Positions 16,633 to 25,096 of a stretch of DNA of 64,000 nucleotides are shown piece after piece (the stretch's first letter is position 1; every line of letters starts with the position of its first letter). The position numbers were made by a program, and so were the translations under genes. Source of the stretch: Exiguobacterium sp. SL-9 (lineage in GTDB: Bacteria; Bacillota; Bacilli; Exiguobacteriales; Exiguobacteriaceae); assembly GCF_004336985.1 (NCBI RefSeq), contig NZ_SJUO01000001.1, positions 620,001 to 684,000 on the forward strand. Direction: 5' to 3'. A model generated the notes under the pieces. The model worked only from the letters and a program-made list of their open reading frames with translations. It was not told the origin of the DNA and ran no database searches.

Positions 16633-17085
16633 GTGAACCGTTCCGAACAAGGTTTCACGCTCGTCGAAGTGCTCGTCTCGATTGTCATTCTATCTATCGT
16701 CTCCTTTTCCTTATTGAACATTTTTAGTCAAAGTTTGAAAACCACAAACGATAGTATGAATCGAACCATTGCCAACCAAGTCGCACAAAACACGTTACAT
16801 ACACTTGATCGGCGAGCTTCAACGCTACAAGACGAGTTGTCCCTATCAAAACTTGTCCCGAGTGGGGCATCTTGTCCATTTTGTACAGAGATTAACGGAC
16901 AAACGTTCCAAGTTGACGTAAACGAAACGCAATCGATTCAACTCGCCAATACGCTTGAAATTGAAGTGTCCGTCATGACGGACACGATGACCACACCTGT
17001 AAGTCTGAAAGGAGTGATATCAAATGCCACGTTACGTGAACCGTTCCCCGAAACAGCTGTTCCAGAAAGTGAAGACGTTCAGTAA
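16633..17085 (+). CDS. Minor pilin-like protein (PilV/GspI type)
   Basis: The 150-residue protein has a very short leader ending SEQG, followed by FTLVEVLVSIVILSIVSFSL, a textbook class III signal peptide with Glu5. The globular part has one cysteine pair, CPFC, which could form a disulfide. The GTG start at 16633 has a strong AAGGAGGT site. It is the first of three minor-pilin-like genes on the plus strand and overlaps the next by 62 bases. Minor pilins of this kind prime pilus assembly and form the tip complex. Confidence 0.85.
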   Translation: MNRSEQGFTLVEVLVSIVILSIVSFSLLNIFSQSLKTTNDSMNRTIANQVAQNTLHTLDRRASTLQDELSLSKLVPSGASCPFCTEINGQTFQVDVNETQSIQLANTLEIEVSVMTDTMTTPVSLKGVISNATLREPFPETAVPESEDVQ

Positions 17086-17587
17086 AAAATCAGATGGTTT
17101 TACATTAGTTGAACTGCTTGTGACAGTAGTCGTGGCATCAATTTTGAGCGGGGCAATTATTACAGCTTTTCTATCAGGCACTCTAGGGTTTAGATTGACA
17201 AACGAGACTAGTGAACTGCGAAGTGAAGCCGACTATTTAGTCTCTTCCATCTTATCAGAAGTGAACCGCAGTGAATTCGACGCGGTCACAGTGATCGATG
17301 ACACTTATCAGTTTCACCGACTTTCCGAACCACAGATTTCATCGGCCGGCATGATTTATCGCCAAGCCGGCTATGAATCGATTGAACTGAACTTATCTGA
17401 TTCGTCTTATACACCAAGTAATCCAAACGTAGTGCTCGAGCGAATCTCGATTCAACTACTTGATCCCGTTTATGACACGCGTCGTCCACGCTATATGACC
17501 AGTGGACTGTTTGAAATCGAGCTCGTATTGTCTTTAGCCAAGAACCCTGATTCAACCAGAACGTTTAAAAGTACTATCCCATTTTAA
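17024..17587 (+). CDS. Minor pilin-like protein (PilW/GspJ type)
   Basis: The 187-residue protein has a 25-residue basic leader ending KSDG, then FTLVELLVTVVVASILSGAI with Glu5, so it is a substrate of the prepilin peptidase. Its size and the pattern after the helix (LRSEADYLVSSILSEVNR) resemble PilW/GspJ minor pilins. The 62-base overlap with the preceding gene implies coupled expression. An inner start nearer the leader is possible. Base composition is lower in GC than the minus arm of the locus. Confidence 0.82.
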   Translation: MPRYVNRSPKQLFQKVKTFSKKSDGFTLVELLVTVVVASILSGAIITAFLSGTLGFRLTNETSELRSEADYLVSSILSEVNRSEFDAVTVIDDTYQFHRLSEPQISSAGMIYRQAGYESIELNLSDSSYTPSNPNVVLERISIQLLDPVYDTRRPRYMTSGLFEIELVLSLAKNPDSTRTFKSTIPF

Positions 17588-17605
17588 AAGAAGGAGGTTC
17601 TCATT

Positions 17606-19261
17606 ATGCATAAGCGAGAAGAAGGATACGTCCTCGTCCTCGTCCTTGTGACGATGGCTGCACTCGCTGTGTTATCACTCGCCGCCATGCAAGTCAACCT
17701 TGTGACAAATAAATTGACGAGCATCCGGACCGAAGATACACAGCTAAACGAAGACGCAAGAAGTGCGCTTAACTTAATTGCAGCAGACGTGCGTAATCGT
17801 TTTCCGCTTCATGATACAAATCGCGTACCGGATCATATGACTTCTGAGACCGTATTTAATGACGCGATTCAAGAGACACTTGCTTCCGACGAACCGTTTG
17901 TGCAATTTAACGAGACGAGCGACAGTACCATCACGTACTCAATCCGATTAAAAGAGGATGACGAAGCAAACACCCTAAACACCGCACCATTCACAAAAGT
18001 TTTACAAGTAAACGTCGTGGCTAGCCGCCAAACGAACCCTGAACAGCCACGTTTAAAGGTCGAATACACTCAAGATTTATATTTAACGGCGTTACCATCA
18101 TTTTTATATTACGTACTTGGTTCAGACCAACAGCTGTCGGTAAATGGGATGCCGACTGTGAAAGGAAATATTTACTCGGGAGGTCCGTTCACGTCGTTGC
18201 GCTCTGCCAATTACCAATTGGATGGTGAAGCGAAACAGCTCCAAAACCTTCCCACGAGCCGCTTTTATTTAGATGGACGAATCGACGTACCGGACCTTGC
18301 CTCTTGTAATGTATGTCGTCAGCCAAACTATTTCACAGCTGGAAATAACGGCGCGAACGAGTTTCCAGATGCCGGACCTGTCACTAGCCAGTTCTCACCA
18401 TTCCAGTTTGACTATTCCATCATCGAGTTCGTGAACCGACGATTGGCTCAAAAATTGCCTTACACGAAAACGGTCGAAGCTACCCTCTTCAAAGAATCAA
18501 TCATCCCTCGGACAAACCAAGTGTTCGAGACGGAACGTGTCATTAGTGACGATGGCTCGACTATTATCGAACGTCCGAGTCCCTATTTAACAAAACGGCT
18601 ATATGACCGGTTAACGGATACGTCCATCGTGACACTACCGCCCTCTTTAGCGGGGAGACCGATGGTGATTACGGAATCAATTGCAAAAAATGAGAATCCA
18701 CTCTTGTTTGACGGTGACCTTACAATTGATTCGCTTGATCATATTTCGATTGATCGGCCGTTGCTGGTAAACGGCGATTTGACAATTCAAGGAAACGTCT
18801 CATTTGAGTCCACGGTATACGTGCTCGGTGACAGCGTGATTGATCGCGCCAACATTCGACCACTTGATGAAGACGGTCTCAATTCGCTCATCCTTCTTTC
18901 GAAAGGCAAAATCTTATTGAACCGGATTAACGAATTCGAAACCGGCTCGACATCACTCCAAGCCTTTTTGTATAGTGACTCTTTAGAAAAGACACAAGTG
19001 TACGCGGTCGGGTCGGAGCTCCAAATCAAAGGGGGGTTATATAGCAGAGGCCCGCTCGACGTAAACGTCTTCCGTGGTCGTTACCCAGAGGCGGACGGAC
19101 TGTCGGCCGCTCAGTACTTTGAGCGTAACGTACCCGAGCAAGCGCCCGAGTATTCGCGTCTTCAGCTGACGTATAACGATGCGGTGTTCAATCAATTGGA
19201 TACGTTACCTGTCACCAATCAGCTTCAATTTTTTGTGAGCCAACCGATTCAACTTCAATAA
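17606..19261 (+). CDS. Large PilX-like pilus protein, possible tip component
   Basis: The 551-residue protein begins MHKREEG followed by YVLVLVLVTMAALAVLSLAA. This is a class III-like leader without Glu at position 5, as in PilX/GspK tip subunits. The rest is far longer than a normal minor pilin. It contains CNVC at about residue 233 and a repeated beta-strand region around residues 360-470, with phrases such as LLVNGDLTIQGNV that suggest a beta-helix. There is no C-terminal anchor. The gene is 18 bases after the PilW-like gene with AAGGAGG upstream and ends at a strong shared terminator. A tip-adhesin role is an inference. Confidence 0.7.
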   Translation: MHKREEGYVLVLVLVTMAALAVLSLAAMQVNLVTNKLTSIRTEDTQLNEDARSALNLIAADVRNRFPLHDTNRVPDHMTSETVFNDAIQETLASDEPFVQFNETSDSTITYSIRLKEDDEANTLNTAPFTKVLQVNVVASRQTNPEQPRLKVEYTQDLYLTALPSFLYYVLGSDQQLSVNGMPTVKGNIYSGGPFTSLRSANYQLDGEAKQLQNLPTSRFYLDGRIDVPDLASCNVCRQPNYFTAGNNGANEFPDAGPVTSQFSPFQFDYSIIEFVNRRLAQKLPYTKTVEATLFKESIIPRTNQVFETERVISDDGSTIIERPSPYLTKRLYDRLTDTSIVTLPPSLAGRPMVITESIAKNENPLLFDGDLTIDSLDHISIDRPLLVNGDLTIQGNVSFESTVYVLGDSVIDRANIRPLDEDGLNSLILLSKGKILLNRINEFETGSTSLQAFLYSDSLEKTQVYAVGSELQIKGGLYSRGPLDVNVFRGRYPEADGLSAAQYFERNVPEQAPEYSRLQLTYNDAVFNQLDTLPVTNQLQFFVSQPIQLQ

Positions 19262-19268
19262 GTGACAG

Positions 19269-19307
19269 CAAAGACCCGCGCTCCAGTGAAGGAGCGCGGG
19301 TCTTTTT
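19269..19307. terminator. Bidirectional terminator between minor pilin arm and ankyrin gene
   Basis: AAGACCCGCGCTCC and GGAGCGCGGGTCTT pair perfectly over 14 bp around AGTGAA. T residues follow on the plus strand. On the minus strand the tail is less T-rich. It ends the plus-strand minor pilin genes and probably also the converging minus-strand pair. Confidence 0.9.
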
Positions 19308-19947
19308 AACGTTGATTCATCCACTTCAATACAGCGTCGGAACGGAACTCACGAGCCAACTGTTCGTGCGTAGACGTCCATAACGCTCCGTTCGCAATCA
19401 ACCGTTCGATGAGCATCACATGATTATGGCGGACCGGTTGATATAAAATTGATTCTTTCGCTTGCACCGGAATCGTTGCACCACCATCAAGCAGTGAAGT
19501 GACGGCGTTCATATCGAGCGCATCAGTGGCGAGGACAAGGAGCCGATCATCATCAACTTCTTGGTTCACAACTTTCCATTTTTCTGCATCCGCGTTTTCA
19601 CCATACACTCTCGCCATGAGTGGCTCTCCGTTCACTTCCGCGAACGGATCAGCCCCATGTTGCAAATAGGTGCGAATCACTTCACTCGTTCCGAGTTGAA
19701 GGGCTTCTAAAAATAAGTCGGGTGTCGGCTTTACTTTTTCAGATGCAATTGCGAGTTCGACCGCTTCCCATTCACCACGTCGTTGAAGCTCATGAACGTC
19801 TTCCACAGTCAAATCACGTTTTGCCGAGACGGCTTTTTGCAGTTCCTCTCCTTGAAGGGACGCAAGGTCGACTGTCGCTTTGCTCCAAACGAATAGTCCG
19901 AGTGATACGAGCAGCACCATGGCATATAACATCCATTTTCGTTTCAA
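19306..19947 (-). CDS. Ankyrin-repeat-like protein with N-terminal anchor
   Basis: The 213-residue protein has an N-terminal hydrophobic helix (about residues 6-23) without a clear cleavage site. Helical pairs resembling degenerate ankyrin repeats follow, with signatures such as EVIRTYLQHGADPF and LIERLIANGALW. Ankyrin repeats serve protein-protein contacts. The start is a TTG at 19947 with GGAAG a few bases upstream, 21 bases after the stop of the large secreted protein. The two are probably one operon. Function is unknown. Confidence 0.6.
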   Translation of the reverse strand: MKRKWMLYAMVLLVSLGLFVWSKATVDLASLQGEELQKAVSAKRDLTVEDVHELQRRGEWEAVELAIASEKVKPTPDLFLEALQLGTSEVIRTYLQHGADPFAEVNGEPLMARVYGENADAEKWKVVNQEVDDDRLLVLATDALDMNAVTSLLDGGATIPVQAKESILYQPVRHNHVMLIERLIANGALWTSTHEQLAREFRSDAVLKWMNQR

Positions 19948-19968
19948 TTGACTTCCAACTTTCTTGGA

Positions 19969-22900
19969 TTAATACCGATCGTCTTTACTCTCTCCCGATG
20001 TTTCAATGACACGGACATAGAACGTGTCTATAACAGGTACGAACGTTCGACCGTTAGGAAGCGTCGTGTATACTTTCACTTTTGCGATACCTGGTTTGAC
20101 GGGAATCAATTGCTTGCCAGAACTATTCACCTTCACAAACGCTTCACCTGCCAACACTTCTAAACGGTAATCTCGCCATGTCGCTGTGACCGGCCAGAAT
20201 TGAAGTGACGGACTTCTCGGTGCCGCATCTTCTCCAATATTGATGGTCATGTCTTGCGCCAACACTTGATTCGGATACTCGTTTACGCGAATCACAGTAG
20301 GATTAGATACGACATTTTTAAGTGCAGTCTCGACGAAGGCGGTCTGTAACGAGATAGACGTCACGTTCCCGTTTGACCCATGGCCATGATTGGCGCGTAG
20401 CGTATAACCAGACGCGATAGGTGTAACCGTCAACGCAGCGGGTATCGTTCCAATCAACGTCGTCTCTTTTCCGACTTCTGGGTTGGACAAAATGCGAATC
20501 GAAGCCGTATCGTTCACACGCTTCTCTTCATCAAGGCTATCCCATACCCATAGATCGAGTTGTTCCGGCGTTTGCGTCAACGTAGGCGCTACTACACTCA
20601 CAGTGAACGTCGTAGACGGCATACGAATGTTCAAATTAGTGAACTCGTCCCCTGCGATTACCGTCGCTTTAATGACCGTTTCACCTGGCTTGAGGCCGCT
20701 AATTTCCAGTGCCAAGCCTTTTTGAACGAACGAGACACTGTCACCCGACACGGTCTCATAGCGCACTGTCTCGAATTGAGCCGTACTCGGTAGGATGCTT
20801 GGAGTCACCGTCACCTTTTGCCCGACGTATAACGATTGAGCGTTGATTTGGATTTGCTCAGGTGGACTGATGACTTTGATGGTCGATTCAGCTGTAATGG
20901 CCGGTCTTCCTTCTCCTGGTTCAACCGTTAAACGTAGTTTCGCTTGTCCAGTTTTGATTCCTTTAATGACGGCGTTATTGCCTAAGCCACTTAATTGAAC
21001 GATGCCGTCATTGTCCACGACTTCCCATTTTAAGTTTTTCCAGTTCGGGTTCGTGAACACATTCCCTTTTGCATCAGTGATGACCGGACTGACGACTTGA
21101 TCAGCTCCGATTTGTAGTGTCACATCTGGAATCGTCGCTTTATAGGCGAACGGGGACCCGATGTTGATGAAGAGATCCGGGAACGTTGAGGTGATGGTCG
21201 TCTCCTTATCCCAGTCGTTATGTTTATCTAATATATGATCTTGCTTCTTCGAATAATCGATGTCCGTCTTGAGGGCGTTGTCGGCTTGTTTCAACTGGAG
21301 AATCGAAGCAGAAGGTTGAACAGCTCGGACGACGACGTCAAACGTGAGACGACGAGCCCCGCTCTCCTCTGGTAAAAAGACGTTGACAGACCCATTTCGT
21401 AAATAATAGAGCTCTAACGGGAATGCGACATCAATTTTTTGAGTATTTGAGACTGGCAACTCGTTTCCTGCCGCATCGCGGATGGCCACGACTTCAAGTT
21501 CTTTTGGCAACTGTTCAGTGAATGTCGCCAACTTGATGCGAATAAACTTGTCTCCTAACTGGTTCGGTAGTCGATCAAATTGCTCAGGATACTCGACTTG
21601 ATAATTGATTGTCCCTGTCTCATACAAGGAGATGGTCGACGGATTAATCGAACGTGTCACTTTAATTAAATCCGAGACCGATTCCGGTTGTTTCACATTG
21701 ATGGTTAACGTATCGGTCACTTTGGCGTTTCGCTTGTCCGTAGTCTCGATGGATACTACTAAAGGTGTCCCTTCGATGACATCGGCGGCCGGTATGACGA
21801 ATTCTCTTACCTCATAGTTTCGTAAATTTTCAAACGTACTCGTCTTACCGTTGTACGTGAACGTCGAAGTGAGCGATTGATCTTGGAAGTCATAGTCGCT
21901 TGGACGCCACATGATGCGTACATCACGTCCAGCCGTCACTTCAAGCGTCTTTGTTTTAATGTCTTCTTTCAAATAGGCATTCACTTGATCGCTAATCGAT
22001 TCAATGATGTTATAAGGTTTATGGTTTGCCCCGATGAAAGCACGATACATCGTATTGATAAAGATTTTTTTCTCATCAAGCTGTGTGAAGCTGTTCGTGT
22101 GTCCTGCTCCTGAATACGTAAAGTTGTTTTTTGTGTAAGTGTAATAATGGTTATTCGCATCTCCATAGACGCGGTTTCCGCTTGTAGAGTACAAATTATA
22201 CCAAGGCGTCACTTCAGGATCATTTAAATCGAGCGTGAAATATTGATTATGGGTACTTGAAATACTTTTCGGTGCTGCATCTAACTTGAACGGATAGTTG
22301 GTGAAAATCCCATCTTGAACTTTGATGGCCTGCGACGTTCGTTCAGGTGCACCGAACCCCATGTTCGTATACGTCCGTTGCCCAGAAATGTTCGATGCGG
22401 CATCTTGGTGGACAAACTGCCGTTCCCATTCTGAAGTCGGCGTATCCGCGCTATTCGTGCGGAAAATCGTGTCGTGCGTCAACATGACCCCTTGGCCAGT
22501 CTCGCTGAAGCGTTTGACTTTTCTCGTCGCGGTCTCACTCATGCTTCCTGACACGTTGTATGAGTCTTGAAAGCCGAAGATCAACATATCATATTCGTTT
22601 GCCGCTAATGACGCATCATATGCGCCTTTATCGAAACTGTCCGTGTTTCCGTTCGTCAGCTTGAACGCATAGTTTCCGGCCGGGTCGACAAGCATATCTG
22701 ATAAATCTCTAGAGATTTGTCCGTTCGTGCTCGTTCCTGCCGTCAGTTGTAAAATATTTGCTTGCACTTGTTGATCCACGTAGACAAAGCTTCCTTTTTT
22801 AAAGTCGGCTCGTCCAGTAATCGTATCTTTCACTACAAGCATCCAGTTTTTCGGACCACTGAACGTCGGACGTGACAATGTAAAGTCAATCGTTGCCGAA

Positions 22901-23694
22901 AGCTTGGCAGCTTGCTCGACCACTTTTTCTTGAGGCTGGAACCGGTCATTGTGATCGAAGTCGATGTATAGCTCGACAATCGTGGCAGCACTTGGAGACA
23001 TCGCCAAATTGTACGCGAAATTAATCGGAGCTCGGACATCCTGTTGAACAGTGATGGTGTTATTCGTGATAGGTTGCTGATTGTAGGTGACGTTCGTACT
23101 CGTCAATCGAGGACGGATTCCCGTAGATTTATTGAGTTGTTGAATCATCTGCTGATCGATATTTTTCTCGCCTTCTTTCGGGAAGACCGAGACATTCGAG
23201 TACGTCGCAAATGAAGCGAGTCGTTTCAATTGGGGACCTCCATTTGCCGCATCTTCGTGCACATAAAGCGGTAAGCCGACACGCACGATTGAGTTGAACA
23301 ATTCATCTACTTTGAGGGCAGTTAAATCGTTGAATTGAAGCGTCGTGTCATGGTTCGCGCTTCGTCCGATAGTTCCCGTCTGGTATTTGACAGACAACGG
23401 ACTGCTGCCGATCATGACCGCGTCATACGCTCCCGCCATCGGAAAACGAGAAGCGTTAAATTCTTTAATCGTCATGAACTGTACGTTTAACTTCGCTCTG
23501 TCTATATTCAATGAGGCGCGATATGTATCAATTGCTGCCTTATATTGATCGACGGTGAGCGTTTTCGATGAGCTAAATGCATCTCGTAAAATGAGAATAT
23601 TCAATGGGGGCTGATTAGTATTGGCAGATCCGGTTGGTGGCACAACCGAACCTAGTAAAATAAAAATGATGAGTACATGCAGAAACTTACGCAA
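19969..23694 (-). CDS. Large secreted protein with DUF5057-like and Ig-like domains
   Basis: The 1241 residues begin with a Sec-type signal peptide (about residues 1-24). The N-terminal half has Rossmann-like features. The stretch YDMLIFGFQDSYN with the following GQGVMLTHDTIFR matches my recollection of the DUF5057 family. The C-terminal half (about 850-1020) contains bacterial Ig-like (BIG2-type) segments, for example GLKPGETVIKATV. There is no LPXTG, membrane or S-layer anchor at the C-terminus. The start is TTG at 23694 with GGAGGA 8 bases upstream. It lies beside the pilus locus, and its base composition is lower in GC than folC. A link to the pili is possible but unproven. Confidence 0.65.
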   Translation of the reverse strand: MRKFLHVLIIFILLGSVVPPTGSANTNQPPLNILILRDAFSSSKTLTVDQYKAAIDTYRASLNIDRAKLNVQFMTIKEFNASRFPMAGAYDAVMIGSSPLSVKYQTGTIGRSANHDTTLQFNDLTALKVDELFNSIVRVGLPLYVHEDAANGGPQLKRLASFATYSNVSVFPKEGEKNIDQQMIQQLNKSTGIRPRLTSTNVTYNQQPITNNTITVQQDVRAPINFAYNLAMSPSAATIVELYIDFDHNDRFQPQEKVVEQAAKLSATIDFTLSRPTFSGPKNWMLVVKDTITGRADFKKGSFVYVDQQVQANILQLTAGTSTNGQISRDLSDMLVDPAGNYAFKLTNGNTDSFDKGAYDASLAANEYDMLIFGFQDSYNVSGSMSETATRKVKRFSETGQGVMLTHDTIFRTNSADTPTSEWERQFVHQDAASNISGQRTYTNMGFGAPERTSQAIKVQDGIFTNYPFKLDAAPKSISSTHNQYFTLDLNDPEVTPWYNLYSTSGNRVYGDANNHYYTYTKNNFTYSGAGHTNSFTQLDEKKIFINTMYRAFIGANHKPYNIIESISDQVNAYLKEDIKTKTLEVTAGRDVRIMWRPSDYDFQDQSLTSTFTYNGKTSTFENLRNYEVREFVIPAADVIEGTPLVVSIETTDKRNAKVTDTLTINVKQPESVSDLIKVTRSINPSTISLYETGTINYQVEYPEQFDRLPNQLGDKFIRIKLATFTEQLPKELEVVAIRDAAGNELPVSNTQKIDVAFPLELYYLRNGSVNVFLPEESGARRLTFDVVVRAVQPSASILQLKQADNALKTDIDYSKKQDHILDKHNDWDKETTITSTFPDLFINIGSPFAYKATIPDVTLQIGADQVVSPVITDAKGNVFTNPNWKNLKWEVVDNDGIVQLSGLGNNAVIKGIKTGQAKLRLTVEPGEGRPAITAESTIKVISPPEQIQINAQSLYVGQKVTVTPSILPSTAQFETVRYETVSGDSVSFVQKGLALEISGLKPGETVIKATVIAGDEFTNLNIRMPSTTFTVSVVAPTLTQTPEQLDLWVWDSLDEEKRVNDTASIRILSNPEVGKETTLIGTIPAALTVTPIASGYTLRANHGHGSNGNVTSISLQTAFVETALKNVVSNPTVIRVNEYPNQVLAQDMTINIGEDAAPRSPSLQFWPVTATWRDYRLEVLAGEAFVKVNSSGKQLIPVKPGIAKVKVYTTLPNGRTFVPVIDTFYVRVIETSGESKDDRY

Positions 23695-23767
23695 TGCGAG
23701 TTCCTCCCCGAATTTGATGGTTATGCTTTATTATCACACCACTTTGCCAGAACTTACATAGATTTCT

Positions 23768-24988
23768 TTAAGCATTGGTAAATGTTTCTTTTAAATATGT
23801 TCTCACTTCGCTAATAAAATAAAGCGACCCCGTCACGACGAGCGTTTCGGATTTTGGTGCTTCGAGCCATGCGGCCAACCACTCCTGCCAGTCCACGTAC
23901 CGGGCCCCGTCGGCAATCAGACTGGCTTTCGTCCGAGTGCGCGGGAAATCGAACGTCGTCTCATAGACGTCCGCGACTGTCTGGAGTGACGTGATCATCG
24001 CTTCCCGGTCCTTATCAGCAAGGATGGCTGCGAGGACGGTCACGTCAGGCTCAAGTTTCAGCTGCTCGATGAGCGCGGCGACACCTTCCGCGTTATGTGC
24101 CCCGTCAAGCACGATGCGCGGCTGTCTCGAGACGAGCTCATAGCGGCCCGGATGTTGTGCCGACTCGAGCCCTATCCGAATCGCTTCCGTTTTCCAACCA
24201 AGATGACGTGCCACGGCGACGGCACATGCTCCGTTATACGCTTGATGGTGTCCCGTCAACCCGAGCGTCACCGTCGACAACCCATCATAGGTCACCACTG
24301 TCTGCGCCCCGTCCTCGATGGAAGCGACGAACGATGTGACGTCGTGAACCCACGCGTCCATATCGTTCCCTTGTTCTTCGAGCAACGCAATCAACCGTTT
24401 TTCGGTCAAACTATGGAACATCGGCACGCCCGACTTCATGATGCCGAACTTCTCGAGCGCGATCTCTTCGAGCGTGTCCCCGAGAATCCCTTGATGGTCG
24501 TGTCCAATCGACGTCACGACCGTCGCGAGCGGTCGCGTCAACACGTTCGTCGAGTCAAGCCGGCCGCCAAGTCCGACTTCCCAGATGACGAGGTCAGGCT
24601 GTCGTTCATGGAAATAGAGCCACGCCATGACCGTCAACAGTTCGAACTCTGTCAACGTCTCCGGTGATGCGCTCGCACAGTCACGGACCCGGTTGGCGAT
24701 CCGGACAAGGTCGGCTTCTCGGATCGGTTCCCCGTTTAACATGATCCGCTCCTCGAACTGGATGATGTACGGCGAAATGAACGTCCCGACGTTCAATCCT
24801 TCCGCAAGCGCCATCGCCCGCAAGAAAGCGACCGTCGACCCTTTCCCGTTCGTCCCCGCCACGTGAATCGACGGCAACTCCTCGATTTGTAGCGCGTTTA
24901 ACATCCACTCCATGCGTTCCAGTCCGGGCTTGATCCCGAACCGTAGCTGCCCGTTCAGCCATTTCAATACGTCTAGTCTCGTCTCCAT
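23768..24988 (-). CDS. folC: Folylpolyglutamate synthase / dihydrofolate synthase
   Basis: FolC is the Mur-ligase-type enzyme that adds glutamate to dihydropteroate and folates. The P-loop VAGTNGKGST (about residues 43-52) is intact. FISPYIIQFEERIMLNG and the VLDGAHNAEGV motif of the C-terminal domain are also present. The 406 residues are slightly shorter than Bacillus FolC (about 430). The start at 24988 has GGAGTGATGG upstream. In Bacillus folC follows valS directly; here selO and five small genes lie between. Confidence 0.94.
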   Translation of the reverse strand: METRLDVLKWLNGQLRFGIKPGLERMEWMLNALQIEELPSIHVAGTNGKGSTVAFLRAMALAEGLNVGTFISPYIIQFEERIMLNGEPIREADLVRIANRVRDCASASPETLTEFELLTVMAWLYFHERQPDLVIWEVGLGGRLDSTNVLTRPLATVVTSIGHDHQGILGDTLEEIALEKFGIMKSGVPMFHSLTEKRLIALLEEQGNDMDAWVHDVTSFVASIEDGAQTVVTYDGLSTVTLGLTGHHQAYNGACAVAVARHLGWKTEAIRIGLESAQHPGRYELVSRQPRIVLDGAHNAEGVAALIEQLKLEPDVTVLAAILADKDREAMITSLQTVADVYETTFDFPRTRTKASLIADGARYVDWQEWLAAWLEAPKSETLVVTGSLYFISEVRTYLKETFTNA

Positions 24989-25063
24989 CTTCCATCACTC
25001 CTGTTTTCACACTTCCCTCTCATCTTACCAAAATTCCTGAAGCCCGACGCAAGGAATCGGCTG

Positions 25064-25072
25064 TGCTATACT
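25064..25072 (+). promoter_or_regulatory. Extended -10 promoter of selO
   Basis: TGCTATACT lies 25 bases upstream of the selO start codon. There is no clear -35, so this would be an extended -10 promoter. Confidence 0.5.
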
Positions 25073-25096
25073 CGAGGCGAAGAAGGGGGAATTACT

